From positions 1-37,955 of the forward strand of contig JAPOYD010000042.1 of NCBI GenBank assembly GCA_026706735.1: 37,955 nucleotides of DNA, written 5' to 3'. The number at the start of each line of letters is the position of its first letter. Position 1 is the stretch's first letter. The stretch comes from Nitrospinota bacterium. GTDB taxonomy: Bacteria; UBA8248. The notes beneath the pieces are model-generated. The model was not told the origin of the DNA, did not search any database, and saw only the letters and a program-made list of their open reading frames with translations. A program made the position numbers and the translations under genes. Below are positions 25,136 to 33,013 of this stretch, piece after piece.

Positions 25136-25467
25136 CACAACTCCCCCACGAGGATGTCGGGCGAGGCGGACACGGCGCCTTCGAGCAGGCCGCGGCCCCT
25201 GCGGGTCAGGTGCGCTTCGTAGTCCGTCAGCAGGCGGCCGAAGCCGCCCGGGGTCCGCTTTTCCAATAAACCCCGCGCGGTCAGATCGTCCACGAAGGCC
25301 TCGAGCGTCTCGCGGCCCAGGGGCGCGCCGTCTTCATGGTGGCCCGCCTCGCGCAGCGCGCTCCAAAGGAGAAGGCTGCCCACGCTCGATTCCGGGCGCA
25401 AGGCATCCTGGTAATACAGCGTCTTCAATATGTCGCCGCGTAGAACGCGGGCCGCCAGTTCGTTCAC
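25135..25467 (-). CDS. Mu-like phage winged-helix protein (VpaChn25_0724-like)
   Basis: This 110-residue protein looks like the small winged-helix protein that sits immediately before the DUF3486 gene in Mu-like phages: ILKTLYYQDALRPESSVGSLLLWSALREAG, then LEAFVDDLTARGLLEKR, a beta wing and TRRGRGLLEG. The start is GTG at 25467, with GGGGAGG upstream. Its stop overlaps the DUF3486 start. The pair order is the phage order, which supports both identifications, but no other Mu structural or transposition genes are present here. Confidence 0.55.
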   Translation of the reverse strand: MNELAARVLRGDILKTLYYQDALRPESSVGSLLLWSALREAGHHEDGAPLGRETLEAFVDDLTARGLLEKRTPGGFGRLLTDYEAHLTRRGRGLLEGAVSASPDILVGEL

Positions 25468-25800
25468 GATGAAACACCTCCCCGATGACTTTCATACCGG
25501 CGCGTATGACACCATTCGACCTGAGCCAAGCCTATCTTACGCACTGAAATCCTCCCCAATGACGCTCATACCGGTGCGCCGGACGCCATTCTCCAGAATC
25601 CAGACCTCTCTCATGCACTGAAACACCTCCTCGATGACAAACTCGTCGAAATACCAAAATCCCCGCGTGCGGCGGGACATCGCCCAATATAGAGGGCGGC
25701 GCGGGTTCGGGCGGCACGGAAAATGCGGGGAAATGCAGACCCGGGCGCGTTGAGAAAAAGCATTCGGGATTGCACAATGCCGCCCGAGGAGGAAGCACCG
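25468..25800. other. Gap with tandem repeats and a coding remnant
   Basis: These 333 bases hold the roughly 75-bp tandem repeat at 25470-25640 and no intact gene. On the plus strand, changing frame once, they read as a decayed protein tail (HTGA.D.I...P.LS.ALKHLLDD.LVEIPK) that stops near 25690. The rest, to 25800, precedes the small membrane-protein gene. Confidence 0.45.
25470..25640. repeat. Two and a half copies of a ~75-bp degenerate tandem repeat
   Basis: Units start near 25471, 25546 and 25620 with ATGAAACACCTCC / CTGAAATCCTCC / CTGAAACACCTCC. They share blocks such as GATGAC, CTCATACCGG and GCCATTC, and end in TACGCA/CATGCA. The third unit is partial. Units differ by about a quarter of their bases and by one indel that shifts the frame. 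Confidence 0.6.
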
Positions 25801-26208
25801 ATGCGCTCAAATGCGCGGAAAACCATCGCCACGCTCGCCGTATTCGCGCTTTGGTTCGCGTGGCTGCCCGACGCGCCTGCGCTCGGCCACGGGGAGGAGG
25901 AAATCCTCCTGTTCGCCTATCTGGCGGAAGAGCGAAACCTGCTCAGAATCTCGACCGCCATCGTGGGCGGCATCATCCTGGCGATGGGCGCCTTCATCAT
26001 CCAGCAGTCGCGCGCCGAGGCGCGGGAAAACGCCCGGGCCGAATTCACGGGCTTCAGGGTGGTATTGCCGGGGCTGCTCGTCACCTGCCTGGGCGTCGGC
26101 GTGCTGTTTACGGCCGCCTTCATCCTGCCTGAGCAGATCAAGATCGTGCACGATCACCCCCTGGAGCATATCGAAACGAAGACCACGAAAAGCAGAAGCG
26201 GCCCGTGA
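25801..26208 (+). CDS. Small membrane protein of unknown function
   Basis: This 135-residue protein has an N-terminal hydrophobic segment that may be a cleaved signal (IATLAVFALWFAWLPDAPALG), followed by two membrane helices (about 50-68 and 87-110). Histidine- and acid-rich patches lie on the outside or at the ends (GHGEEE near 29, HDHPLEHIE near 117). I do not recognise a family. The ATG at 25801 follows GAGGAGGAAG at suitable spacing. An upstream in-frame ATG at 25723 would cover repeat-derived DNA. It stands alone between the phage remnant and a repeat block. Confidence 0.65.
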   Translation: MRSNARKTIATLAVFALWFAWLPDAPALGHGEEEILLFAYLAEERNLLRISTAIVGGIILAMGAFIIQQSRAEARENARAEFTGFRVVLPGLLVTCLGVGVLFTAAFILPEQIKIVHDHPLEHIETKTTKSRSGP

Positions 26209-26257
26209 GGGGTTGTTGAAAAAGCCCCCTTTTGGGGGGGATAAAGGGGACGCCGCC

Positions 26258-26285
26258 GTAGGGACAGGTCGCGACCTGTCCCTAC
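26258..26285. repeat. Perfect 28-bp palindrome
   Basis: The sequence reads GTAGGGACAGGTCG then its exact reverse complement, with no spacer. It belongs to the same general GTAGGG-headed hairpin class seen near 1748 and 10300. It has no terminator T-run. Confidence 0.7.
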
Positions 26286-26409
26286 AAAACCAACCCCTCC
26301 TACCCCCCCTTGTCAGGGGGGTATAAAAAGGCGATGCACCCCCGCCGGGCAGAGGGGGCTTTGCTTTTTCTTGCCCCCCTGACAAGGGGGGGTAGGGGGG
26401 GTTGGTTTT
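26286..26409. repeat. 124-bp inverted repeat with ~36-base arms
   Basis: The left arm (26286-26321, AAAACCAACCCC...) and right arm (26374-26409, ...GGTTGGTTTT) are near-exact inverted copies. Each arm contains a smaller palindrome around CTTGTCAG/CTGACAAG. The centre carries no gene. The design is like that at 11765-11929 though the sequence differs. Confidence 0.65.
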
Positions 26410-27204
26410 ATCCTCTCAGGGCCTTTTTCAACAAACTCTTGAGGGTCAATTCCGACCAAGGCGGGGTTGTTGAAAACCCCTCCTCGCTCGAAATTCACCC
26501 CGCCCCGCTCGGCTTCGACTCCGCATTTCCCCGCATTTGCGGTTATCGCCCCGCATCGGGGTGCGGCAGAATCTCCGGCAAGGAGCGAAGAGGAGACGTT
26601 CTCATGGACGAGAGGAACCCGAGCAAAGGAAAGCGGCGGCCGGCCCCTCATCAGGGAAGACCGGCCGACTCCGTTCGGCCGGCAACTCTTCTCCCGGCGA
26701 TCGGGATAAACCCTCCCGCATTGGTCGGGTTTTATCTTTTGCGCCCGGGGACGGAGCGCGAGGGACGTGCCGCGAATTTCGATAAAATACCGAAAAATAA
26801 GATAAATATCGCTAAATTCACGGGGTTTTTCGATAAAAAACGAAAGCGGGAAAATATCGCAACACGTTGTAATAAAACGATTTATTTCATATATCTGAGC
26901 AGGGGCGACTCAAAAACGGCCACAAATTTTTTTCACGCCCCGCAATTGCCCGCATTTGCGATGAATTGCGCGGCTCTCCCCGCATTTGCCCGCAACCGCC
27001 CGCAGGAAGGCCCGGCGGGCCGCCGCGGCGAGGCGAAGACCCGGCGCGGGCTTCCTCTCCGCCGCCGAAGCCGGGTCATTCGACAGCCCCCTAAGGGGAA
27101 GTGATTCCATCGTTCCCTCTCACATCCAGACCCTTGTTCCCCACGGTCGAGAGGTGTATGTAATTCCCGTTTATTTTCCCTGGTTTCTCCTGTAGGCTTC
27201 CTCC

Positions 27205-27483
27205 ATGCCGAAATTGTCCCTGAACCGCTTGATCCACGACATCCAGCCGCTCGAGAAGCGCGAGGCGTTCCTGCGCGACCCGCACGTATTTGCGAGGGGG
27301 TATGACGTAACGGACGCGGAACTGGCGGCGGTTCGCGATTCCGACGTGCGCGCGCTGTGGACCTTCGGCGCGAACCCCTACCTGCTGCGGGTGCTGCAGA
27401 TGCGCGCTGGAATATCGGATGCGGATTTCCGAGCGGCGCTGGCGGGTTTCTCCTATCCGCGCCCCGATGAGGGGGAAATATAG
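27205..27483 (+). CDS. LigA-like small subunit of a class III extradiol dioxygenase
   Basis: This 92-residue helical protein matches the LigA-type alpha subunit of protocatechuate 4,5-dioxygenase-like enzymes. It has an N-terminal SLNRLIHDIQ segment, then REAFLRDPHVFARGYDVTDAELAAVRDSDVRAL and GANPYLLRVL, the usual helical cap over the LigB active site. It has no catalytic metal ligands of its own. The LigB-type gene begins one base after its stop, and the two should form one enzyme that opens a catechol-type ring beside a hydroxyl group. The upstream ribosome site is weak. Confidence 0.85.
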   Translation: MPKLSLNRLIHDIQPLEKREAFLRDPHVFARGYDVTDAELAAVRDSDVRALWTFGANPYLLRVLQMRAGISDADFRAALAGFSYPRPDEGEI

Positions 27484-27484
27484 C

Positions 27485-28312
27485 GTGGCGGAGATCGTCG
27501 GGGCCTTCGCGGCCAGCCACACGCCTCTTTTTCTGCTGCGGCATGACGCGCCCGCAGAAGACGTGAGGGAAGAGGTATTCTCCTCCTATCGCAGGATGGC
27601 GAGCGAGATTGTGGCGCGGGGCGCCGAGGCGATGGTCCTGCTGGGAAACGACCATCTGCACGCCTTCTCCATGGATAGATATCCCGCCCTGGCTATCGGC
27701 GCGGGTCCTCGCTTCGGTCCGGTGAAGACCGAGCCTTTTCTGCCGGCAGATGTTTACGAGGGCGCAGAGGGGCTGGCATCCCATCTGGCGCGCGGGCTGC
27801 TTGCGAATGGCTTCGACCCCCTGGTTTGCCGCGAACTGGCGCTCGATCATTCCTTCATCTCGCCCCTGGCGCTCATGGGCGATACGAGTCTCCCCATCGT
27901 GCCTGTGCTTCAAAACACGGTGGCGCCGCCCCTGCCGCCCGCCGCGCGATCATACGATCTCGGCGTCTCCCTCAGGAGATTGCTGGAAGAATATGCGGAT
28001 CTTGAGCGCGTGGCCGTCGTGGCGACGGGCGCGCCCTCGCACTGGATCGGGACCCCCGAGCTGGGCGATATTGACGAAGCGTGGGACCGCGAGGTGATCG
28101 ACATGCTGTGCCGCGCGGACGCGAAGGGTCTCTCCACGTGGCCGCAGGCCAAAATCGATGCGGGCGGAAACGGGGGCAACGAGATCAGAACGTGGATATC
28201 CGCTGCGGCTATCAGCGGAGACACCGAAGCGAATCTTTGGACCTACCGGATAGAACCCCTGTGGTTTCTGGGGGTGACGGTGATCGAATGGCCCATCGGG
28301 CCTGCGTTGTGA
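27485..28312 (+). CDS. LigB-like catalytic subunit of a class III extradiol dioxygenase
   Basis: This 275-residue LigB-fold protein carries the expected iron ligands: His12 (ASHTP), a His in NDHLH (57 or 59) and Glu233 (GGNEIRTW). His122 in LDHSF is in the place of the catalytic base, and a GAPSHW segment is near 183-188. The substrate (protocatechuate, gallate or another catecholic acid) cannot be fixed. I chose GTG at 27485, which has GAGGGGGA 8 bases upstream and lies directly after the LigA stop. ATG at 27467 is an alternative that overlaps LigA. It is followed 24 bases later by an oxidoreductase gene. Confidence 0.88.
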   Translation: MAEIVGAFAASHTPLFLLRHDAPAEDVREEVFSSYRRMASEIVARGAEAMVLLGNDHLHAFSMDRYPALAIGAGPRFGPVKTEPFLPADVYEGAEGLASHLARGLLANGFDPLVCRELALDHSFISPLALMGDTSLPIVPVLQNTVAPPLPPAARSYDLGVSLRRLLEEYADLERVAVVATGAPSHWIGTPELGDIDEAWDREVIDMLCRADAKGLSTWPQAKIDAGGNGGNEIRTWISAAAISGDTEANLWTYRIEPLWFLGVTVIEWPIGPAL

Positions 28313-28336
28313 GCGATAACGAAGGAGGATGAGGGA

Positions 28337-29326
28337 ATGCCGAAAGCAGTCTTGTTCGACGAGTTGGGTGGCGCGGACGTGCTCCGCGTGGCGGAGGTCC
28401 CGGATCTGGAGCCTGCGGAGGGCGAGGTGCGCATCAAAGTGGAAGCGCTCGGCCTCAACCGGGCGGAGATTCTCTTCCGCCATGGTCTCTACCACGACAA
28501 GCCGGTGTTCCCCTCCCGCATCGGTTACGAGGCTTGCGGGGCCATAGATGCCGTGGGTCCGGGCGTGGATGGCCTTGCGGTCGGGGACCGCGTGAGCACG
28601 ATTCCTTGCTTCTCGATGGTGGAGCACGGGGTATGCGGCGAGCAGGCGGTCGTGCCGGCCTTCGCAGCCGCCCGCTATCCCGAGAACCTCTCGCCCGCCA
28701 AGGGCGCGGCCATCTGGATGCAATATTTCACCGCATACGGCGCGCTGGTTGAATTCGGAGGAGTGAAGGAAGGCGACACCGTCCTGCTCACGGCGGCGAG
28801 CAGCAGCGTCGGCGTCGCGGCGATACAGATTGCGAAATCTCTCGGCGCGCGGGTCATCGCCACGACGCGAGGGGCGGGCAAGAAGGATTTTCTCCTGAAC
28901 ATCGGCGCGAATCACGTCGTTGTGACGGATGATGAGGATCTGGCGGAGTCGGTGATGGAAATCACGGGTGGCGCGGGCGCCGACGTCGTCTTCGACCCCG
29001 TCGTCGGGTCTTCTCTGGAGAAACTTGCCGATGCGACCGCCTACCAGGGCTCGATTTTCCTCTACGGCCGCCTCTCGCCCGAGCCTGCGGTAATTCCCCT
29101 GTTCCCGGCTCTCCGGAAAGGACTGACCTTCAGATGCTATACGATCATGGAGATCACCAAATTCCCGGAAAAAAGAGAGCGGGGGAAGAAGTTCATCTAC
29201 GACGGCCTGGAATCGGGCGCGCTCAAGCCCATCGTCGCCAAGACGTTCCCGCTCGACGAGGCAGCGGAGGCGTACAAGTACATGGAATCGAACGCCCAGA
29301 TGGGCAAGATCATCGTCGAAGTCTAA
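28337..29326 (+). CDS. Zinc-free MDR family quinone oxidoreductase / enoyl reductase
   Basis: This 329-residue medium-chain dehydrogenase/reductase has an N-terminal GroES-like domain (VRIKVEALGLNRAEILFR, about 31-48) and a Rossmann domain with AASSSVGVAAIQIAK (153-167) for NAD(P)H. The Cys/His set for catalytic zinc is lacking, which places it with the quinone-oxidoreductase-like branch. It reduces a double bond or quinone carbonyl in an unknown substrate. The ATG follows GGAGG. Spacing suggests that it is co-transcribed with the LigA/LigB pair, and it could act on a ring-cleavage or related intermediate. Confidence 0.9.
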   Translation: MPKAVLFDELGGADVLRVAEVPDLEPAEGEVRIKVEALGLNRAEILFRHGLYHDKPVFPSRIGYEACGAIDAVGPGVDGLAVGDRVSTIPCFSMVEHGVCGEQAVVPAFAAARYPENLSPAKGAAIWMQYFTAYGALVEFGGVKEGDTVLLTAASSSVGVAAIQIAKSLGARVIATTRGAGKKDFLLNIGANHVVVTDDEDLAESVMEITGGAGADVVFDPVVGSSLEKLADATAYQGSIFLYGRLSPEPAVIPLFPALRKGLTFRCYTIMEITKFPEKRERGKKFIYDGLESGALKPIVAKTFPLDEAAEAYKYMESNAQMGKIIVEV

Positions 29327-29338
29327 TCCTCGCCCGGA

Positions 29339-30988
29339 TCAACCGAACGGGCGGGCGTGGGAGTAGCCCATCTCCTCGCTCGTGATGAACTCGAGCAGCG
29401 CGGGCGTTCCCTCTTCGGTCACGCGCCTCGCTTCCAGGAACGCCGGGCCGACCTCGCCCGGCTCCTCCACGCGTTTCGCCCAGCCGCCCAGTGCTCTGGC
29501 GATGTCGGCGTATTCGCCGCCCACATCGCGCGTGCCGTATTTCTCGTGGGAGAGCGCCATGTGCTTGGTCTCCACCGCCATGGTGGAGTTTTTGAGCATC
29601 ACGGTGCAGATGGGGAGGTTCTCGCGCACGGCGGTTTCGAAATCGAGCCCCGTCATGCCGAACGCCGCATCGCCCATGAAGTTTACGCAGAACTTATCGG
29701 GCGCTGCCAGCTTGGCCCCCATGGCGAGGCCCAGCCCGGTGCCGAGCTGGTGGGATTTCCCCCAGCCGAGATAGGACCTCGGCGTATCGCACAGATACAT
29801 CGGCAGAACCTCGTATCGCGGGTTCCCCGAATCGTGTGTGACGATGGCCTCTGCGGGCGGCACGTTCTGCATCAACTCCCGAATCACCCGGTAGGGGTTG
29901 ATGGGTTTTTCATCAGATGCGAGCTTGGGCGCCCATTCGTCGAGCCAGGCCTTTCGCGCCCCCGCCACCTGCGCCTGCACCCCCTCTCCCCTGTCGACGC
30001 TCTTCACCCGCTCGGCGCAGCAGTCGATGAACTGGCGCAGCACGAGCTTCGCGTCTCCGAGCAAGGCATGGTCGGCGGCGTAATTCTTGTTGATGTCGAC
30101 CGGGTCGTTCGTCGCGTGGACGATGGTCTTTCCGCCGGGCACGCGCGTGGCGAGGCCGTGGTCGGTGAGGCTCGTGCCGACGGCGAACACGAGATCGGCG
30201 TCTTTCAGGAAATGGTAGGCGGGGCCGCTCATGACGCTCGAGCCGACACCGAGCGCCAGAGGATGGTTCCTTTCCGAGATAGCGCTCTTGCCCTCCATGG
30301 TGGTCAACACGGGAATCTGGAGGAGTTCCGCCAGTTCTTTCAACTCTTCGGTCGCCTCGGCGTAGAGCACGCCCGCGCCTGCAAGAATCACCGGTCGATC
30401 CGCCGCCAGCAGCGCCTCTGCTGCGCTCTCCACGTCCTGCGGATCCGCCTGGGCGCGCGTTCGCTTCACGGGCGTGTAGCCGCTGAGCATATCGTCTGCG
30501 ACTTCCATCCCCGCGATGTCTTCGGGCAACTCCACCAGCACGGGGCCGGGGCGTCCGTTTCTGAGGGCGTGAAAGGCGCGGCGCATGGCGTCCACGACGC
30601 GTTCAGGCACGTTGATCTGCTCAGCCGATTTCGTCACCGAGGCGTAGGAGTCGACCGAACTGAACATGGGGAACACGCGGTCGCGGCCCCTGGCGTGCCC
30701 GAGGGGGAGCAGCAGCATGGGCGTGGAATCCGAATACGCGGTGGAGATGCCCGGAAAGGCGTTTTCCGCCCCCGGTCCGTATTGCATGGTGAACACCGAG
30801 GGCGCCGCGCCGTTGGTGACGCGGGCGAAGCCGTCCGCAATGCCCACCCCCACGCGCTCCTGGCGGCAGACGATGGGCCGGATACCAATGGCCGCGGCCG
30901 CTTCGATCTGGACGGTGGTGGGATAGCAGTTCAGATGTTCCGCCCCTTCGCGCTTCAGGATTCCGGCGATGACGTCGACGACGCGCAT
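29339..30988 (-). CDS. Thiamine pyrophosphate-dependent enzyme, acetolactate synthase-like
   Basis: This 549-residue protein has the three-domain ThDP-enzyme layout: N-terminal pyrimidine-binding domain with Glu44 (RQERVGVGIADGFARV), a central domain (about 185-330), and a C-terminal diphosphate-binding domain. The ThDP-Mg motif is altered: GDAAFG (439-444) and KNS (466-468) stand where GDG...NN is usual. Members include decarboxylases, ligases and acetohydroxyacid synthases, so the substrate, probably a 2-oxo acid, is open. The ATG at 30988 follows GGAGAAG. An upstream start at 31045 has no ribosome site. It converges with the oxidoreductase gene, 12 bases apart, and diverges from the crotonase gene. 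Confidence 0.88.
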   Translation of the reverse strand: MRVVDVIAGILKREGAEHLNCYPTTVQIEAAAAIGIRPIVCRQERVGVGIADGFARVTNGAAPSVFTMQYGPGAENAFPGISTAYSDSTPMLLLPLGHARGRDRVFPMFSSVDSYASVTKSAEQINVPERVVDAMRRAFHALRNGRPGPVLVELPEDIAGMEVADDMLSGYTPVKRTRAQADPQDVESAAEALLAADRPVILAGAGVLYAEATEELKELAELLQIPVLTTMEGKSAISERNHPLALGVGSSVMSGPAYHFLKDADLVFAVGTSLTDHGLATRVPGGKTIVHATNDPVDINKNYAADHALLGDAKLVLRQFIDCCAERVKSVDRGEGVQAQVAGARKAWLDEWAPKLASDEKPINPYRVIRELMQNVPPAEAIVTHDSGNPRYEVLPMYLCDTPRSYLGWGKSHQLGTGLGLAMGAKLAAPDKFCVNFMGDAAFGMTGLDFETAVRENLPICTVMLKNSTMAVETKHMALSHEKYGTRDVGGEYADIARALGGWAKRVEEPGEVGPAFLEARRVTEEGTPALLEFITSEEMGYSHARPFG

Positions 30989-31184
30989 GTGGCTTCTCCT
31001 ATCGGTTCGGTGAGTTCGTTTTGAACGATGGGGTGAGTTTCTCACAAGTTTGAGGATAAGGAAATTTCCGCGCGCAGGAGCGCAATAAGGTGGTTTTCGC
31101 TACAATGGCCGCCTTCGACCCGAGATGAATTCAAGGGGCGGCCCGCGCCGCTCCCGTATCTTTTCAATAAAAGGAAGCCCGGCC

Positions 31185-31952
31185 ATGGCGAATCGAGAAG
31201 CAACCACCTACGAAGTGAAAAACCACGTCGCGTATCTCACCCTGAACCGGCCCGAGAAGAAAAACGCCATCAACTACGCCATGCGCAAGGAGGTGCAGGA
31301 CGCCTACGTGGACATCAAGCACAACCCGGACGTCTGGGTGGCCATTATCACGGCGGAGGGGGACGTTTTCTGCTCGGGCAAGGACATCGTGGAGAAGATG
31401 CCCGAGAGCGACGCACAGGTGATGTCGAACGATGAGCTTTATCTCTATCTCCGCTATCTCTACAAGCCGGTCATCTGCGCCATCAACGGCCCCTGCCTGG
31501 CCCAGGGTGCGGGTTTCGCGCTGAACTCGGACATCCTCATTTTTTCAGAGCGCGGTTCCATGGGCTGGCCGCAAGTGCTCCGGGGGATATCCTCGGTAAG
31601 CGGCCCCGCCATGTGCGCGCACGCGATCCCCTGGACGCAGGCGATGAGCTACCTGATGCGCGGCAAGTTCATTCCCGCCGAAGAGTGCCTGCGCTTGGGG
31701 ATTGCCGCCGAGGTGGTGCCGCACGAGGAGCTGCTACCGACGGCGGAGCGCTATGCGCACGAAATTCTGGAAGCCGCGCCTATGGCGGTTTGCGCCATCA
31801 AGGAGGCGGCGCGCCGGGGCGAGGACCTGGGCTACCGGGACAGGGTGTATATGTCGCGCGACGTGGCGGACCGCATCCTGCACACCGAGGATTCGAAAGA
31901 AGGAATCCTCGCCTTCCGCGAGAAGAGGAAACCCGTCTGGCGGGGCAGATAG
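31185..31952 (+). CDS. Crotonase-superfamily protein lacking both hydratase glutamates
   Basis: This 255-residue protein has the enoyl-CoA hydratase/isomerase fold: LNRPEKKNAIN (20-30), oxyanion-hole strand FCSGKDI (62-68) and helix entry AQGAGFAL (106-113). The two catalytic Glu of true hydratases are replaced by Phe111 (GAGFALNSD) and Gln130 (GWPQVLRG). Simple hydration is therefore unlikely, and an isomerase, hydrolase, dehalogenase or C-C bond enzyme is more probable. The ATG at 31185 follows AAGGAAG at 8 bases. An upstream in-frame start at 31125 would add unrelated residues. The next gene, a hydroxyacid dehydrogenase, follows by 50 bases. Confidence 0.87.
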   Translation: MANREATTYEVKNHVAYLTLNRPEKKNAINYAMRKEVQDAYVDIKHNPDVWVAIITAEGDVFCSGKDIVEKMPESDAQVMSNDELYLYLRYLYKPVICAINGPCLAQGAGFALNSDILIFSERGSMGWPQVLRGISSVSGPAMCAHAIPWTQAMSYLMRGKFIPAEECLRLGIAAEVVPHEELLPTAERYAHEILEAAPMAVCAIKEAARRGEDLGYRDRVYMSRDVADRILHTEDSKEGILAFREKRKPVWRGR

Positions 31953-32002
31953 TGCGTCTCTGGTCGTTATTATTTTTCACTACTAAAAGATAGGGATGGA
32001 TC

Positions 32003-33007
32003 GTGAGCAAACGAGTGGTCTGGGTGGGAACCCCATTTATCCTCAATTTCGATGACCCGATGGAGATGTTCCGGCCCCTGGTGGAGGAGGGGCTGGAGGT
32101 GCGCCTCGACGAGTGTAGGGGCTACATGCCCGAAGAAGACGTGATAGCAGCTCTGCCGGACGTCACCGCCGTCATCGCGGGTGCGGAACCTTATACGGCA
32201 GGCGTAATGGATAATGCGCCCGAGGTGAGAATCATCGTGCGCGCCGGCGTGGGTCTGAACAACGTCGACATACCGGCGGCTACCGAGCGGGGCATACTCG
32301 TCGCGAACTCGGCGGGGCAAAATTCACAGTCCGTGTCGGAGCACCTATTCGGCCTGCTGCTATGCGCCGTCCGGCGCATCGGCTGGCTGGACACAGAAAT
32401 CCGAAAGGGCCTGTGGCGGGAGATTCAGCCGCCCATGCGCCCACTGAACGGGATGACGATGGGGATACTGGGGTTCGGGAACATCGGCAAGCAGGTAGCG
32501 AAAAGGGCCGTCGCCTTCGACATGAATGTGATCGCCCACGACATCGTGCGCGATGAGGAAACAGCCGCCAAACTCGGCGTGCGCTTCGTGAGCCTGGAAG
32601 AGTTGGCGAGGGAATCGGACTATCTCACCTGCCACGTGCCCCTGACGCCCGAGACGACGCACATTATAAACCGAGAGATTCTGAGCCTCATGAAGCCCGA
32701 CGCCTACGTCTTCAACACCTCGCGGGGTCCCGTTTTCGACCTGGACGCTGTTACGGAGGCTCTTCAAAACGGCGTCATCCGGGGCGCGGGCATCGACGTG
32801 TTCCCGGAGGAGCCGCCCGATTACGCGCATCCCGTCTTCGGGCTCGAGAACGCCGTGCTCGCCCCCCACCTTGGCGGCAGGGGAGAGGATGCGATTCGCA
32901 ATACGCTCCGCCACACGACCGAGTGCGTCCTCGCCTACTTCCGGGGCGAGAGGCCGTCTACGCTCGTGAACCCGGAAGCCTACGGGGTGCGGGAGCGGGG
33001 GAGGTGA
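32003..33007 (+). CDS. D-2-hydroxyacid dehydrogenase
   Basis: This 334-residue NAD-dependent enzyme interconverts 2-oxo acids and D-2-hydroxy acids or a phosphorylated relative. The Rossmann motif GFGNIG is at 157-162 with Asp180 after beta-2 indicating NAD preference. The catalytic set is Arg241 (NTSRGP), Glu270 (DVFPEEPP) and His289 (LAPHLGG). Start is GTG at 32003 after AGGGATGG. It probably shares a transcript with the crotonase gene, and its end converges on the YtoQ-family gene 6 bases away. Confidence 0.93.
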   Translation: MSKRVVWVGTPFILNFDDPMEMFRPLVEEGLEVRLDECRGYMPEEDVIAALPDVTAVIAGAEPYTAGVMDNAPEVRIIVRAGVGLNNVDIPAATERGILVANSAGQNSQSVSEHLFGLLLCAVRRIGWLDTEIRKGLWREIQPPMRPLNGMTMGILGFGNIGKQVAKRAVAFDMNVIAHDIVRDEETAAKLGVRFVSLEELARESDYLTCHVPLTPETTHIINREILSLMKPDAYVFNTSRGPVFDLDAVTEALQNGVIRGAGIDVFPEEPPDYAHPVFGLENAVLAPHLGGRGEDAIRNTLRHTTECVLAYFRGERPSTLVNPEAYGVRERGR

Positions 33008-33013
33008 GGTTCC

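Larger units (their letters stand above)
26209..27204. other. 1-kb gene-free block of repeats and an AT-rich patch
   Basis: I see no supported gene here. In order it holds a GGGGTTGTTGAAAAAGCC repeat just after the membrane-protein stop (26209-26227), a 28-bp perfect palindrome (26258-26285), a 124-bp inverted repeat (26286-26409), inverted and direct copies of the GTTGTTGAAAA repeat (26425-26480), several CCCGCATTTGC-type words (26520-26545 and 26935-27000), and an AT-rich patch at 26765-26930. Open frames across it are built from repeats and have no ribosome sites. Confidence 0.55.

Noticed and set aside
26310-27104. 264-codon plus-strand open frame in the repeat block
   Set aside because: It crosses inverted repeats and the AT-rich patch, has no ribosome site and no recognisable protein.
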